This document shows positions 15,946 to 22,560 of a stretch of 22,560 nucleotides of DNA, in pieces. Positions within the stretch are counted from its first letter, which is position 1, and each line of letters starts with the position of its first letter. The position numbers and the translations under genes are program-made. Source of the stretch: CAYUNA01 sp047629355 (GTDB taxonomy: Bacteria; Bacteroidota; Bacteroidia; Chitinophagales; Saprospiraceae). The stretch is from positions 1 to 22,560 of the forward strand of contig JBLHWU010000098.1 in assembly GCA_047629355.1 (NCBI GenBank), written 5' to 3'. The notes under the pieces were generated by a model. It did no database searches and was not told the DNA's origin. It worked only from the letters and a program-made list of their open reading frames with translations.

Positions 15946-17214
15946 ATGAGCAATTACATTTATGGAATCGACTTTGGAACGACCAATTCCGCTCTGGCAA
16001 TTTTAGATTTAAATACTAATGAAGTCATTAAAGTTTTTTCAACACCTTCCTTGTTGTTTTTTCCAAAATATCAGCAATCTCGTAGCGTATTTTCCTATTC
16101 GGTTGGACAGGAAGCTGTTGAGGAATATGTGTCCAGTAAAATGGAAGGCCGCTTCATGAAATCCATCAAGCGGGTATTGCCGAATAAGGGTTTTACGCAT
16201 ACTCGAATCGCGCACAAAGTATTTAAGGCGGAGGATTTGGTGGCCTTGATTATTATGTATTTAAAGGAGCAAGCAGATGCATTTTTAGGGGAAGAAATTA
16301 AATCGGCAGTCATCGGACGACCCGTTATTTTTGATGAAAAAGAAGAGAAAGACACTTTGGCACAAACTCGCTTGTCAAAAGCCGTAAAAATCGCTGGATT
16401 CGAGAAATTTTATTTTCAAATGGAACCCATCGGCGCGGCATTTACCTACGAACGGCAGTTGCAAAAACCAGAATTGGTATTGGTGGCAGATTTGGGCGGT
16501 GGAACGTCTGATTTTACCTTAATGCACCTCAATCCATCAGCGATTAATAACGCGAATCGGGCAGGAGACATGATTTCCAAAGGCGGTATTTACATCGGCG
16601 GTGACAATTTCGATTCGGCATTGATGTGGCATCGCGGAACGCCTAATTTTGGTCGAGGCGTCAAGGAAAAAATTGACGACAGTTGGTTGAATTTACCTAT
16701 GTCTTATTTCACTAATATTTGCTCATGGGATAAGATGAATTTCCTCAATTCTATTCCTTTGCGGAATGCGATTGGGCGGTCGTATGTCTTCTCAGGGCGT
16801 GACCAACGGGTGAAAAATTTGCAAATTTTAATTGATAAAAATCTCGGCTATTCTTTGTTTAAAACGATTGAACAAACGAAAATTGGCTTGACTGATTACG
16901 ATGTTTTTGATTTTAAATTTGAACAAGACGGGATTGATTTTTGTGAAACCATCACGATTGAAGATTTTGCGTCAGATATTATTGGTAAAGATTTATCCAA
17001 AATTGAAGCCTATCTGGAAGACTATTTAACTAAAAATGGCTTGAAATATGCGGATATTGATACCGTCTTTATGACCGGAGGAACATCGATGGTGCGCCCA
17101 GTACAAAATATGATTAAAGGTAAGTTTGGGGCAGGAAAAGTGAAATCTGGTGATAATTTTATTAGTGTAGCAACGGGGTTGGCGTATAGCTTTAAAATAC
17201 TGGCAGGGGCTTAA
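15946..17214 (+). CDS. Hsp70-family ATPase-domain protein (YegD-like)
   Basis: This 422-residue protein has the actin-like ATPase fold of Hsp70 but ends where DnaK (about 638 residues) would begin its peptide-binding domain, so it is not a normal chaperone. Visible motifs are phosphate-1 YGIDFGTTNSALAI (6-19), IGRPVIF (123-129), the connecting segment EPIGAAFTYE (160-169), phosphate-2 VLVADLGGGTSDFTLM (178-193), and the adenosine motif FMTGGTSMVRPVQNMI near 375-390. E. coli YegD is a comparable short Hsp70 relative whose role is not well defined. No DnaJ or GrpE gene is nearby. A perfect inverted repeat lies 87 nt upstream. It is followed by a 451-bp spacer holding palindromic copy C. Confidence 0.88.
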   Translation: MSNYIYGIDFGTTNSALAILDLNTNEVIKVFSTPSLLFFPKYQQSRSVFSYSVGQEAVEEYVSSKMEGRFMKSIKRVLPNKGFTHTRIAHKVFKAEDLVALIIMYLKEQADAFLGEEIKSAVIGRPVIFDEKEEKDTLAQTRLSKAVKIAGFEKFYFQMEPIGAAFTYERQLQKPELVLVADLGGGTSDFTLMHLNPSAINNANRAGDMISKGGIYIGGDNFDSALMWHRGTPNFGRGVKEKIDDSWLNLPMSYFTNICSWDKMNFLNSIPLRNAIGRSYVFSGRDQRVKNLQILIDKNLGYSLFKTIEQTKIGLTDYDVFDFKFEQDGIDFCETITIEDFASDIIGKDLSKIEAYLEDYLTKNGLKYADIDTVFMTGGTSMVRPVQNMIKGKFGAGKVKSGDNFISVATGLAYSFKILAGA

Positions 17215-17365
17215 AGAACCAATAATTAAACAGCTATTTCAGAACGGTAGAATGAATCTCATCGGTATAAACGGGTTCTATAATTTTGTCATTCAAGTCT
17301 GCTTTTTGAAAGATACTTCCACTAAAACATAGGAATAATCAAAATATTAGAAGTAGCTTTGCTGT
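17215..17365. other. Spacer after the Hsp70-like gene
   Basis: There is no coding sequence. A weak pair AGAACC (17216-17221) / GGTTCT (17274-17279) is separated by a long loop and is not a good terminator. The whole 451-bp gap to the next gene is mainly occupied by the palindrome that follows. Confidence 0.35.
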
Positions 17366-17532
17366 TAAGTAACGCGTAGTAATTAATCAGGTAAAATTTT
17401 TAGACAAGATTTTTTCGATAGTTTTTCTTTAAAAATTCTTGAATAGCCAGTGTTATTGAAGACATTTTTAAGGGAAAAATAGCGGAAAAAGATATTTATA
17501 AAATTACCTGATTAATTACTACGCGTTACTTA
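17366..17532. repeat. Palindromic element, copy C (167 bp)
   Basis: The terminal arms 17366-17394 and 17504-17532 are perfectly complementary over 29 bp, beginning TAAGTAACGCGTAGTAATTA. The element is symmetric about 17449, with an inner core that pairs TTTTTCTTTAAAAATTCTTG with ATTTTTAAGGGAAAAATAGC and an AATA / TATT apex. The arms match those of the shortened copy at 10981-11100, while the core matches the copies at 1229 and 13015. It contains no ORF of note. Confidence 0.88.
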
Positions 17533-17538
17533 CCAAGG

Positions 17539-17562
17539 CGTAGACCTTGAATAATTCTGGAA
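17539..17562. repeat. Possible solo arm relic of the palindromic family
   Basis: GTAGACCTTGAATAATTCTG just outside copy C resembles the outer arms of copies A (GTAGATGACCTTGAATAACC on its complement) and B (GACCTTAAATAATC). No matching second arm was found nearby, so it may be a remnant or chance. Confidence 0.3.
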
Positions 17563-17665
17563 GGGGCACTAGCCTTAAGAAGTAGATAAAACACAATCAG
17601 CTCCTCTTATCAGGGATTACAATACAAAGAACTATTTTTTAACTATTTTACAATCTATTTTTTTT

Positions 17666-18382
17666 ATGAAATTCAAGCACGTATTTACAATGTTGTTTTT
17701 GACTATCGGATTTTCATTGGTAGCACAGACTTTTGCTCCTCCTTTTCAAGGTTTTAGCAGAAAAAAAACAACTTTTATCACGCTAAAAGATGGAACGGAA
17801 ATTTCGGTTTTTATTAAGAATCTGAAATTTAAGAAGGGACTAATTGATGAATTGAAAGTTTCGCCAGCAAATGGAGGAAAAAAAGTGAAAATTAACCCTG
17901 AGGATATTTCTCACATGTATATTCCACCAAGTGATATGGCAAAGTTGTATCAAATACTTGACGCCGCAACAGATTTAACAAAATTGCAAGATAATGAACT
18001 TTCAACTGAACATTTGGATGATGGTTATCTTTATATGGAATCTTCTCAGGTTCAGGTAAAAAAGAAAAAGGTTCAATACTGCATGTTGCAAGTAATGAAT
18101 CCTACTTTTAGTAAAAAAATAAAAGTATATAATGACCCTTTATCTAATGAAACAGTAAGTATTGGTATTGGCGGAATGAAACTTGCCGGAGGATTGGCTA
18201 AGTCTTATTACATTAAGAAAGAAGGAGAAGCGATCGCAAGACGGATTAAGAAAAAAGAATACAAAAAAGACATGGACGAAGTTTTTTCTGAATGTTCCTC
18301 GGTAATCAAAAAGTATGGAGCTGATCCTACTTGGTCAGAATTTGAAGATTTTATTTATGATTATTCAACAGAATGTAAATAA
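17666..18382 (+). CDS. Secreted protein of unknown function
   Basis: I do not recognise this 238-residue protein. A signal peptide (about 1-21, MKFKHVFTMLFLTIGFSLVAQ) points to export. Residues about 33-80 (TTFITLKDGTEISVFIKNLK, GLIDELKV, KKVKINPEDISHMYIPPS) look like the small beta-barrel module with an I-x-L-x-D-G-x-x-I pattern seen in many Bacteroidota secreted proteins. The middle contains SIGIGGMKLAGGLAKSYYIK, and the C-terminal quarter is strongly basic and helical (KKKEYKKDMDEVF) with two or three cysteines. There are no catalytic motifs and no T9SS tag. It is monocistronic: a palindrome-rich spacer precedes it and a good terminator follows 24 nt after the stop. The start ATG is preceded by a T-rich tract without a visible ribosome binding site. 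Confidence 0.75.
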   Translation: MKFKHVFTMLFLTIGFSLVAQTFAPPFQGFSRKKTTFITLKDGTEISVFIKNLKFKKGLIDELKVSPANGGKKVKINPEDISHMYIPPSDMAKLYQILDAATDLTKLQDNELSTEHLDDGYLYMESSQVQVKKKKVQYCMLQVMNPTFSKKIKVYNDPLSNETVSIGIGGMKLAGGLAKSYYIKKEGEAIARRIKKKEYKKDMDEVFSECSSVIKKYGADPTWSEFEDFIYDYSTECK

Positions 18383-18406
18383 TAAATTTCTTCTTTAGAA
18401 ATACGA

Positions 18407-18452
18407 AAAAGGTGTAAAGACAGGTTGCTGTTTTTACACCTTTTCTTTTTTT
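18407..18452 (+). terminator. Intrinsic terminator after the secreted protein gene
   Basis: AAAAGGTGTAAAGACA (18407-18422) pairs with TGTTTTTACACCTTTT (18429-18444) with one G-T pair and a 6-nt loop, followed by CTTTTTTT. The flanking A-run means it could also act on the other strand. Confidence 0.88.
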
Positions 18453-18939
18453 GAGGAAATTCTTCTAAGCGTATGCGGTAATATTCATTAATTAAGGTTA
18501 TTAATATTTCATATATTTACACCTTCAGAATATAATCGTACTTGAAATTCGCGCTTTTAGGGAGTAGGAAATAAATAAGCTACTAATTATGACGAAGTAA
18601 TTTTTTCTTTTAAAAAACCTGAAAAAAGCAAGCACAACTGGTTGTTTGAGACTTTTTTTAGGTCTTTTAAAAGGAAAAAGGCATGTCCCGACCAAAGTGG
18701 AGGGGACGAGTCAGAATGGGAAGTTATTTTTTCCTACTCCCTTAACTTACAGTTGAGTAATCCAACCATATCTAGTCATTTCCTTCGATAATTTTCTCTT
18801 TTTCATCTAAAAAAATAGTGTTTTCATCATTTTTGGGTGATTTTGGACAAAACGTGGAGTCATGCGACCACTATAAAAAACGGGGCGTAACCGAAAAGCC
18901 TAACGAGTAGGGAAAATTTAACTTTTAAAAACTATAAAA
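18453..18939. other. Spacer before the TM2 operon
   Basis: Apart from palindromic copy E (18557-18744), I see no gene here. The downstream part (18745-18939) should contain the promoter for the three-gene membrane operon, but no clear boxes were recognised. Confidence 0.4.
18557..18744. repeat. Palindromic element, copy E (188 bp, carries an insert)
   Basis: The outer arms TTAGGGAGTAGGAA (18557-18570) and TTCCTACTCCCTTA (18731-18744) differ at one position. The inner arms TTTTTCTTTTAAAAAACCT (18602-18620) and AGGTCTTTTAAAAGGAAAAA (18660-18679) align with the core of copy B. The inner centre (about 18640) is offset from the outer centre (about 18650), because the right spacer is 41 nt while the left is 21. 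The extra right-hand sequence CCCGACCAAAGTGGAGGGGA resembles the repeat type at 7683-7799. Confidence 0.75.
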
Positions 18940-19278
18940 ATGGACGTACAAAAAGTCGACATGTTCTTAATGACCAACGCTAAATATTTTGACAGCCATG
19001 AAGTACCTCGTATCAAAACGCGGTTGTTGGAGATGGATGAAGCAGAGTGGTCACGGGTACAATTTTTACAATTCAAAGACCCGACCATGATTTTGATTAT
19101 TTCCTTATTTGCGGGGACTTTGGGTGTTGATAGATTTATGATTGGAGATACTGGAATGGGCATTGGTAAGCTATTGACTTGTGGTGGATTCGGTATCTGG
19201 GCTGTCATTGACTGGTTTATGATTATGGGGGCAACCCGGGAGAAAAATATGTCAAAATTGGCGCAAGCCCTTCGATAA
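18940..19278 (+). CDS. TM2 domain-containing membrane protein
   Basis: This 112-residue protein starts with a soluble N-terminal helix region (1-45) followed by a TM2 domain. The first membrane helix is about 48-68 (PTMILIISLFAGTLGVDRFM), with the DRFMIGD turn typical of TM2 proteins. The second is about 75-97 (GIGKLLTCGGFGIWAVIDWFMIM). TM2 domains occur widely and have no single defined function. It is the first gene of a plus-strand operon, with the DUF2752 gene starting 8 nt after its stop. The start ATG is preceded by an A-rich leader. It probably acts in the inner membrane with its two downstream partners. Confidence 0.9.
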   Translation: MDVQKVDMFLMTNAKYFDSHEVPRIKTRLLEMDEAEWSRVQFLQFKDPTMILIISLFAGTLGVDRFMIGDTGMGIGKLLTCGGFGIWAVIDWFMIMGATREKNMSKLAQALR

Positions 19279-19286
19279 ATTGAACG

Positions 19287-19742
19287 ATGTCATTAAGGGA
19301 TTTAGAAAATAATAACCTACGCATCCTAACTAAAAATAAGCTGTACTCTTTGTTGATATTGGCTTGTATGGCAGGGTTTATTTGGTTGTTTATGAGTGGG
19401 CAGGGAGTTGAAAAGGCTTCGCCTGAGCACAAATATGAGCTTTGTTTAATCAAACGAATAACCGATATACCCTGTCCTTCCTGTGGGGCGACCCGTTCTG
19501 TAAGAGCCTTGTTACTCGGCGATTTTAAGGCAGCTATTTATTGGAATCCGTTTGGAATTATAATACTTTTGGTGATGATTATCGTCCCATTTTGGATAAG
19601 TTTTGATTGCTTAACAAAGAAGTCAACCTTCTTTCAGTCCTATCAAAAAATGGAAGGTTTGTTTCAAAAAAAATGGATCATTATTCTAACAATTTTACTA
19701 GTACTGTCCAATTGGATTTGGAATATTCAAAAAGGATTATGA
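19287..19742 (+). CDS. DUF2752 family membrane protein
   Basis: This 151-residue protein has the DUF2752 signature CLIKRITDIPCPSCGATRSV (53-72) with paired cysteines in CPSCGATR. It has three predicted membrane segments: about 20-36, 87-106 and 129-146. The family is common in Bacteroidota and its role is unknown; the CxxC-like motif suggests metal or redox chemistry but nothing is shown. It is tightly coupled to both neighbours, starting 8 nt after the TM2 stop, and its TGA overlaps the ATG of the next gene (ATGA at 19739-19742). Confidence 0.88.
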   Translation: MSLRDLENNNLRILTKNKLYSLLILACMAGFIWLFMSGQGVEKASPEHKYELCLIKRITDIPCPSCGATRSVRALLLGDFKAAIYWNPFGIIILLVMIIVPFWISFDCLTKKSTFFQSYQKMEGLFQKKWIIILTILLVLSNWIWNIQKGL

Positions 19743-20212
19743 TTGCAATAAAACCATTCGTTTACGAGCCAGGCGAGCATGAAAAAGAGCGCGCCTGCAA
19801 TAGTTATTTAATGTCCGTTATTGCCCTGATGGCTGGACTTCCACTGCCTATTTTAAACCTATTGGCGACCTTCGTTTTTTACCTTGGCAATAGAAAAGGA
19901 ACTTATTTTGTTCGCTGGCACTGTATGCAGGCCTTGCTTTCGCAGGTATCTGTTTTGTTGATGAATAGCATTGGTTTTTGGTGGACAGTCTCCATTGTTT
20001 TTCAAGATGAAACCGTCACCAATTCGTATATTGCGTACATGATAGCAGCGATTCTGTTTAATTTAATAGAGTTTATTACGACTGTTTACACTGCCATTCA
20101 AGTCCGAAAAGGGATTCACGTCGTTTGGTGGTTTTATGGAGATTTAACGGACATGCTTTGCCAACCGCAGACGAGTGAGGAAGAATTTGGAGAATCAAAA
20201 TATGGTTGGTAA
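19739..20212 (+). CDS. DUF4870-like membrane protein
   Basis: With the start at 19739 this is a 157-residue membrane protein. Helices lie at about 23-50 (LMSVIALMAGLPLPILNLLA), about 70-90 and about 100-120. They follow the DUF4870-type pattern, with VRWHCMQALLSQ matching the family's FVR-H-x-x-QAL-type motif after the first hairpin. The frame is open upstream to 19607, but that part only re-reads the DUF2752 gene in another frame. The 4-nt ATGA overlap strongly favours 19739 and implies translational coupling. Function is unknown. A tandem-repeat palindrome follows 5 nt after the stop. Confidence 0.8.
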   Translation: MIAIKPFVYEPGEHEKERACNSYLMSVIALMAGLPLPILNLLATFVFYLGNRKGTYFVRWHCMQALLSQVSVLLMNSIGFWWTVSIVFQDETVTNSYIAYMIAAILFNLIEFITTVYTAIQVRKGIHVVWWFYGDLTDMLCQPQTSEEEFGESKYGW

Positions 20213-20217
20213 TGAAT

Positions 20218-20332
20218 AGAGGTCAGAAGTCAGAGGTCAGACCGTTTCACTGTCAGAGGTCAAAAAGCCCAAAGCGTTAGTTGATTTGTCCTTCTGACTT
20301 CTGACAGCAAGGCGGTCTGACCTCTGACCTCT
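20218..20332. repeat. Palindrome built from TCAGARGTCAGA units
   Basis: The left block (20218-20244) holds AGAGGTCAGA AGTCAGAGGTC repeats. Its last 20 nt pair with 20313-20332 with one mismatch. A second nested stem CTGTCAGAGGTCA (20250-20262) pairs with TGACTTCTGACAG (20295-20307). The same octamer-like unit (GTCAGARG) therefore occurs at least six times counting both strands. The 3' end runs into TTTTTT, so the transcript could terminate here, between the membrane operon and the M48 gene. Confidence 0.8.
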
Positions 20333-20358
20333 TTTTTAAAAATATCAATACCCAAATT

Positions 20359-21156
20359 ATGCAAAAATTAATTTTACAACTACTTTTTTTAATTGCTGGC
20401 TTTTTTGCCACTTGGTTTTTACTCAATCAAGTAAATTGGATGACTATTTTTAAAGTAGAAGAATCGGGGGATAAAATGGAAGAAAAGATTGGCGAACTCT
20501 ACGTTGAGTTGTTTGCACAAGAAGAAATTTACGATAAAGAATTGTTAAATCCATTCGACAGTCTGTTGACCAAAATTTGCGACGCCAACAATATCAATTG
20601 TGAGGAAATCAAATTTCATTTGGTAGAAAATGCCCAAGTCAATGCCATGGCAATGCCAGATAAACACTTGGTTGTCTTCACTGGGCTGGTCGAAAAATGT
20701 CAGAATGAAAAAGAATTAGCAGGCATCATTTGTCACGAATTGGGTCATATCGAACAAGACCACATTATGAAAAAACTGGTGCAGGAAGTCGGTTTGGCGG
20801 TGTTGATTTCAATGGTTAGCAGCGGCGGTGGCGAAATTATTCGAGAAACTTTTAAAACGCTGACCTCCACTGCCTATGGTCGAAGTTTGGAAAAAGAAGC
20901 GGACATCGTGGCGGTTGATTATTTGATTGAAGCCAAAATTGACCCGCAGCCATTTGCAGATTTTATGTACCAAATGGGCTTGGATAGACCCAGTGACAAA
21001 GGCTACTCTTCTTGGGTCAGTACTCATCCTGCTTCTACAGAACGCGCAGAATACATCATTGAGTATAGCAAAGATAAATGGGATGCAGCAGATGAAGAAG
21101 CCGTTTTGCAAAGAGCAACTTGGGACGCATTGCAAGAGAATATTAGTAATTTGTAG
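20359..21156 (+). CDS. M48 family zinc metallopeptidase
   Basis: This 265-residue membrane-anchored peptidase has an N-terminal hydrophobic segment (about 4-24), which is an uncleaved signal anchor or signal peptide. The M48 zinc site follows: His126 and His130 in CHELGH with catalytic Glu127, and the third ligand Glu180 in RSLEKEADIVAVDYL. The MPDKHLVVFTGLV block (99-111) and the late WVSTHPASTERAEYI segment are also typical. M48 proteins such as HtpX, LoiP and BepA act in envelope protein quality control; which one this corresponds to is not clear. It is separated from the upstream membrane operon by a 146-bp spacer with a palindrome. It converges with the last gene, the two stops lying only 10 nt apart with no terminator between them. 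Confidence 0.9.
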   Translation: MQKLILQLLFLIAGFFATWFLLNQVNWMTIFKVEESGDKMEEKIGELYVELFAQEEIYDKELLNPFDSLLTKICDANNINCEEIKFHLVENAQVNAMAMPDKHLVVFTGLVEKCQNEKELAGIICHELGHIEQDHIMKKLVQEVGLAVLISMVSSGGGEIIRETFKTLTSTAYGRSLEKEADIVAVDYLIEAKIDPQPFADFMYQMGLDRPSDKGYSSWVSTHPASTERAEYIIEYSKDKWDAADEEAVLQRATWDALQENISNL

Positions 21157-21166
21157 ACGCTCCAAA

Positions 21167-22252
21167 TTATTCCAAGCGAAGGCGATAGAATTCATTACTA
21201 CCCACCCAGTTTTCATCTAAATCGCCAATAGGAACTTTGACGATTTTAATTTGGTCGGAGTTGAAACTATTAGCTTCCATGAATTCATAAATCGGCTGAG
21301 ACAATTGTTTTCGCCGCTTTTTATCTCCTAAAATACCGAAGACTATTTTGTCATATTCAGCATTCTTTTTGAAATCCTTTAGTAGTTGTTTCAGTTGAGT
21401 AGACGTTGCATCCGAAAACACTTTATTATTCAAATCAATTTCCATTTCTTGCAAAAGCGTATCAATCGTTTTTGTAAAAATACCAACAGTTGACCATTCA
21501 CGATTGGCGTTGTCTAATGAATCGACTTGGGCTAAAGTTAATTGTTGTCTTGTCTCTATTGGGACATTAGAAAGTTCATTATTTGTAATATTTTGAGGTT
21601 TTAAAGCAGAAAGACTGTCTGCGACTTTCATTGAAATTTCAACAATTGGTGAAAGGTTATCCATTAGTAAATTACCATTGTAAGGAAATACATTAGGCGT
21701 TTTATAAAAGCATTCAAAGACTAAATAACTGAAATCTTCAGTAGGGGCAATGACCAAGTTAGAAGTTAACCATCGCGTATTGATGACCAAGGGTGTTTCT
21801 ACTAATAATTCCTTTTTTTGACAATAACCATTACCGCCCCAAACCCGTAGTTTGACAGGGTTGGTGTAATTGATTACTTGACCGGTTACTCGGCTCGGGC
21901 TAACATAAACGTCAGCACGACACAAGTCTACAGTAAAGTGATAACTTATTCCAGCATTCAGTGGCTCTGGTAATCTTTGACTTATCATTTCCCAAGTATC
22001 ATTATCCCGTACAACCATGCCTATATGAGTTGCACCATCAGTAGGGTAGCGACTAACATTAAAATAATCGGTATCACCAGAATGAATATCTGTCATACTT
22101 TCGTTAGGAAAACCACAATCATACCAAGCAGTAGGTGCTTTAGCCATCCGAGGCACATCCTCAAACGAAGGATTCTGCAATCGAATAGTATCCTGACCAA
22201 AAAGAAAAGTATTCACCAATAAAAATGCGAGCGTGTAGATAAGCCTGTTCAT
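21167..22252 (-). CDS. Secreted protein with putative N-terminal carbohydrate-binding-like domain
   Basis: This is a 361-residue exported protein with a signal peptide (1-19, ending LFGQ). Residues about 22-205 look like a galactose-binding-type beta-sandwich: it opens with RLQNPSFED, has WYDCGFPNES and SYHFTVDLCRA, and closes with YNGNLLMDNLSPI. A helical, Gln/Leu/Asp-rich linker (about 210-290) follows. The C-terminal segment (about 300-361) includes KIVFGILGDKKRRKQLSQPI and ANSFNSDQIKIVKVPIG. It weakly recalls the alpha-beta pattern of OmpA-like peptidoglycan-binding domains, but the usual binding residues are not obvious. No T9SS tag is visible. Fold assignments are by pattern only. It is convergent with the M48 gene. 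Confidence 0.7.
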   Translation of the reverse strand: MNRLIYTLAFLLVNTFLFGQDTIRLQNPSFEDVPRMAKAPTAWYDCGFPNESMTDIHSGDTDYFNVSRYPTDGATHIGMVVRDNDTWEMISQRLPEPLNAGISYHFTVDLCRADVYVSPSRVTGQVINYTNPVKLRVWGGNGYCQKKELLVETPLVINTRWLTSNLVIAPTEDFSYLVFECFYKTPNVFPYNGNLLMDNLSPIVEISMKVADSLSALKPQNITNNELSNVPIETRQQLTLAQVDSLDNANREWSTVGIFTKTIDTLLQEMEIDLNNKVFSDATSTQLKQLLKDFKKNAEYDKIVFGILGDKKRRKQLSQPIYEFMEANSFNSDQIKIVKVPIGDLDENWVGSNEFYRLRLE

Positions 22253-22560
22253 TAAATTTGTTTTTTGATTTTAAATGAGGTTGCAAGATAAAGAAAGTTG
22301 AGGAAGGAATTTATAGAATTCTGAAAACTTAACAGATTTTTTAAAAGTTGCATTGAATTTAAACGAGAGGTTATTGAGGATGAAAAATGATTTTGCAAAA
22401 ATCATTTTTCATCCTCAATAACCTCGCCCGCGTTGCCTGCGGCACATTGGGAGCATTCAAAAAAAATCACATATAAAACTCTTGACAAAAATTGCTTTTA
22501 TCCTTTACCTTTTTATAGACACAAAATTGAGTGACTAAATCAAGAATAAAAAGATCATCA
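22253..22560. other. Terminal non-coding region
   Basis: This is AT-rich spacer at the window edge holding the second hairpin/GC-tail repeat (22367-22444) and presumably the promoter of the secreted protein. A TTGACA string near 22483 is not supported as a promoter in a Bacteroidota context. Confidence 0.4.
22367..22444. repeat. Hairpin plus GC-rich CCGCGTTGCC tail, copy 2
   Basis: Arms 22367-22395 and 22397-22425 are complementary over 28 of 29 bp around a one-base centre and contain TTGAGGATGAAAAAT and its complement, as in copy 1. Three nt later CCGCGTTGCC (22428-22437) recurs, followed by TGCGGCA (the complement order of GCAGGCA in copy 1). Confidence 0.75.

Noticed and set aside
19607..19738. 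Upstream extension of the DUF4870-like frame
   Set aside because: It only re-reads the DUF2752 coding region in another frame; the ATGA overlap at 19739 explains the start.
22483..22520. TTGACA...TTTATA sigma-70-like promoter
   Set aside because: Bacteroidota promoters use a different consensus, and no gene start follows within the window.

Overview
The window looks like chromosomal DNA of a Bacteroidota bacterium, probably Saprospiraceae-like. This is inferred from an AT-rich composition, a CarboxypepD_reg-like TonB-dependent receptor, a secreted protein with a type IX secretion (T9SS) C-terminal sorting domain, the LuxC-type acyl-CoA reductase common in that phylum, and start sites without obvious Shine-Dalgarno sequences. 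I recognised no rRNA, tRNA, CRISPR array, transposase or phage gene.

Layout. 1-881 is non-coding and holds one long inverted repeat. 882-1220 encodes a small MerR-type regulator. 1832-4750 encodes an outer-membrane TonB-dependent receptor and 4961-6532 a secreted alpha/beta-hydrolase-fold protein with a T9SS tag. A bidirectional terminator at about 6591-6632 separates these from a minus-strand block: acyl-CoA reductase, DUF1415 protein and an RluD-like pseudouridine synthase (6651-9468). Plus-strand genes follow: a PLP-dependent trans-sulfuration enzyme (9751-10941), a DUF6909-like protein with nucleosidase/phosphorylase-type motifs (11126-12817) and a MEST-like alpha/beta hydrolase (13280-14137). 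A DASH-type cryptochrome/photolyase lies on the minus strand (14276-15709). Then come an Hsp70-family (YegD-like) ATPase, a secreted protein of unknown function, and a compact membrane-protein operon (TM2, DUF2752, DUF4870-like). An M48 metallopeptidase follows and is convergent with a secreted minus-strand protein ending at 21167.

Most genes look like unrelated housekeeping or stress functions, and I see no defence island or biosynthetic cluster. The only tightly coupled set is 18940-20212, where the spacing is 8 nt and then a 4-nt ATGA overlap.

The unusual part is between the genes. At least nine long palindromic elements, of four sequence types, sit in the spacers. The main family (about 1229-1395, 10981-11100, 13015-13185, 17366-17532, 18557-18744, perhaps 101-204) has an intact length of about 167-171 bp. 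Its inner core is conserved while its outer arms differ between copies yet stay self-complementary within each copy. One copy lies directly upstream of the DUF6909-like gene and creates a false or co-opted 41-residue N-terminal extension. Another (18557-18744) carries an insert resembling a second repeat type found at 7683-7799. This palindrome population is the best candidate for something undescribed. The second is the T9SS-exported hydrolase, whose nucleophile serine appears to be glycine.
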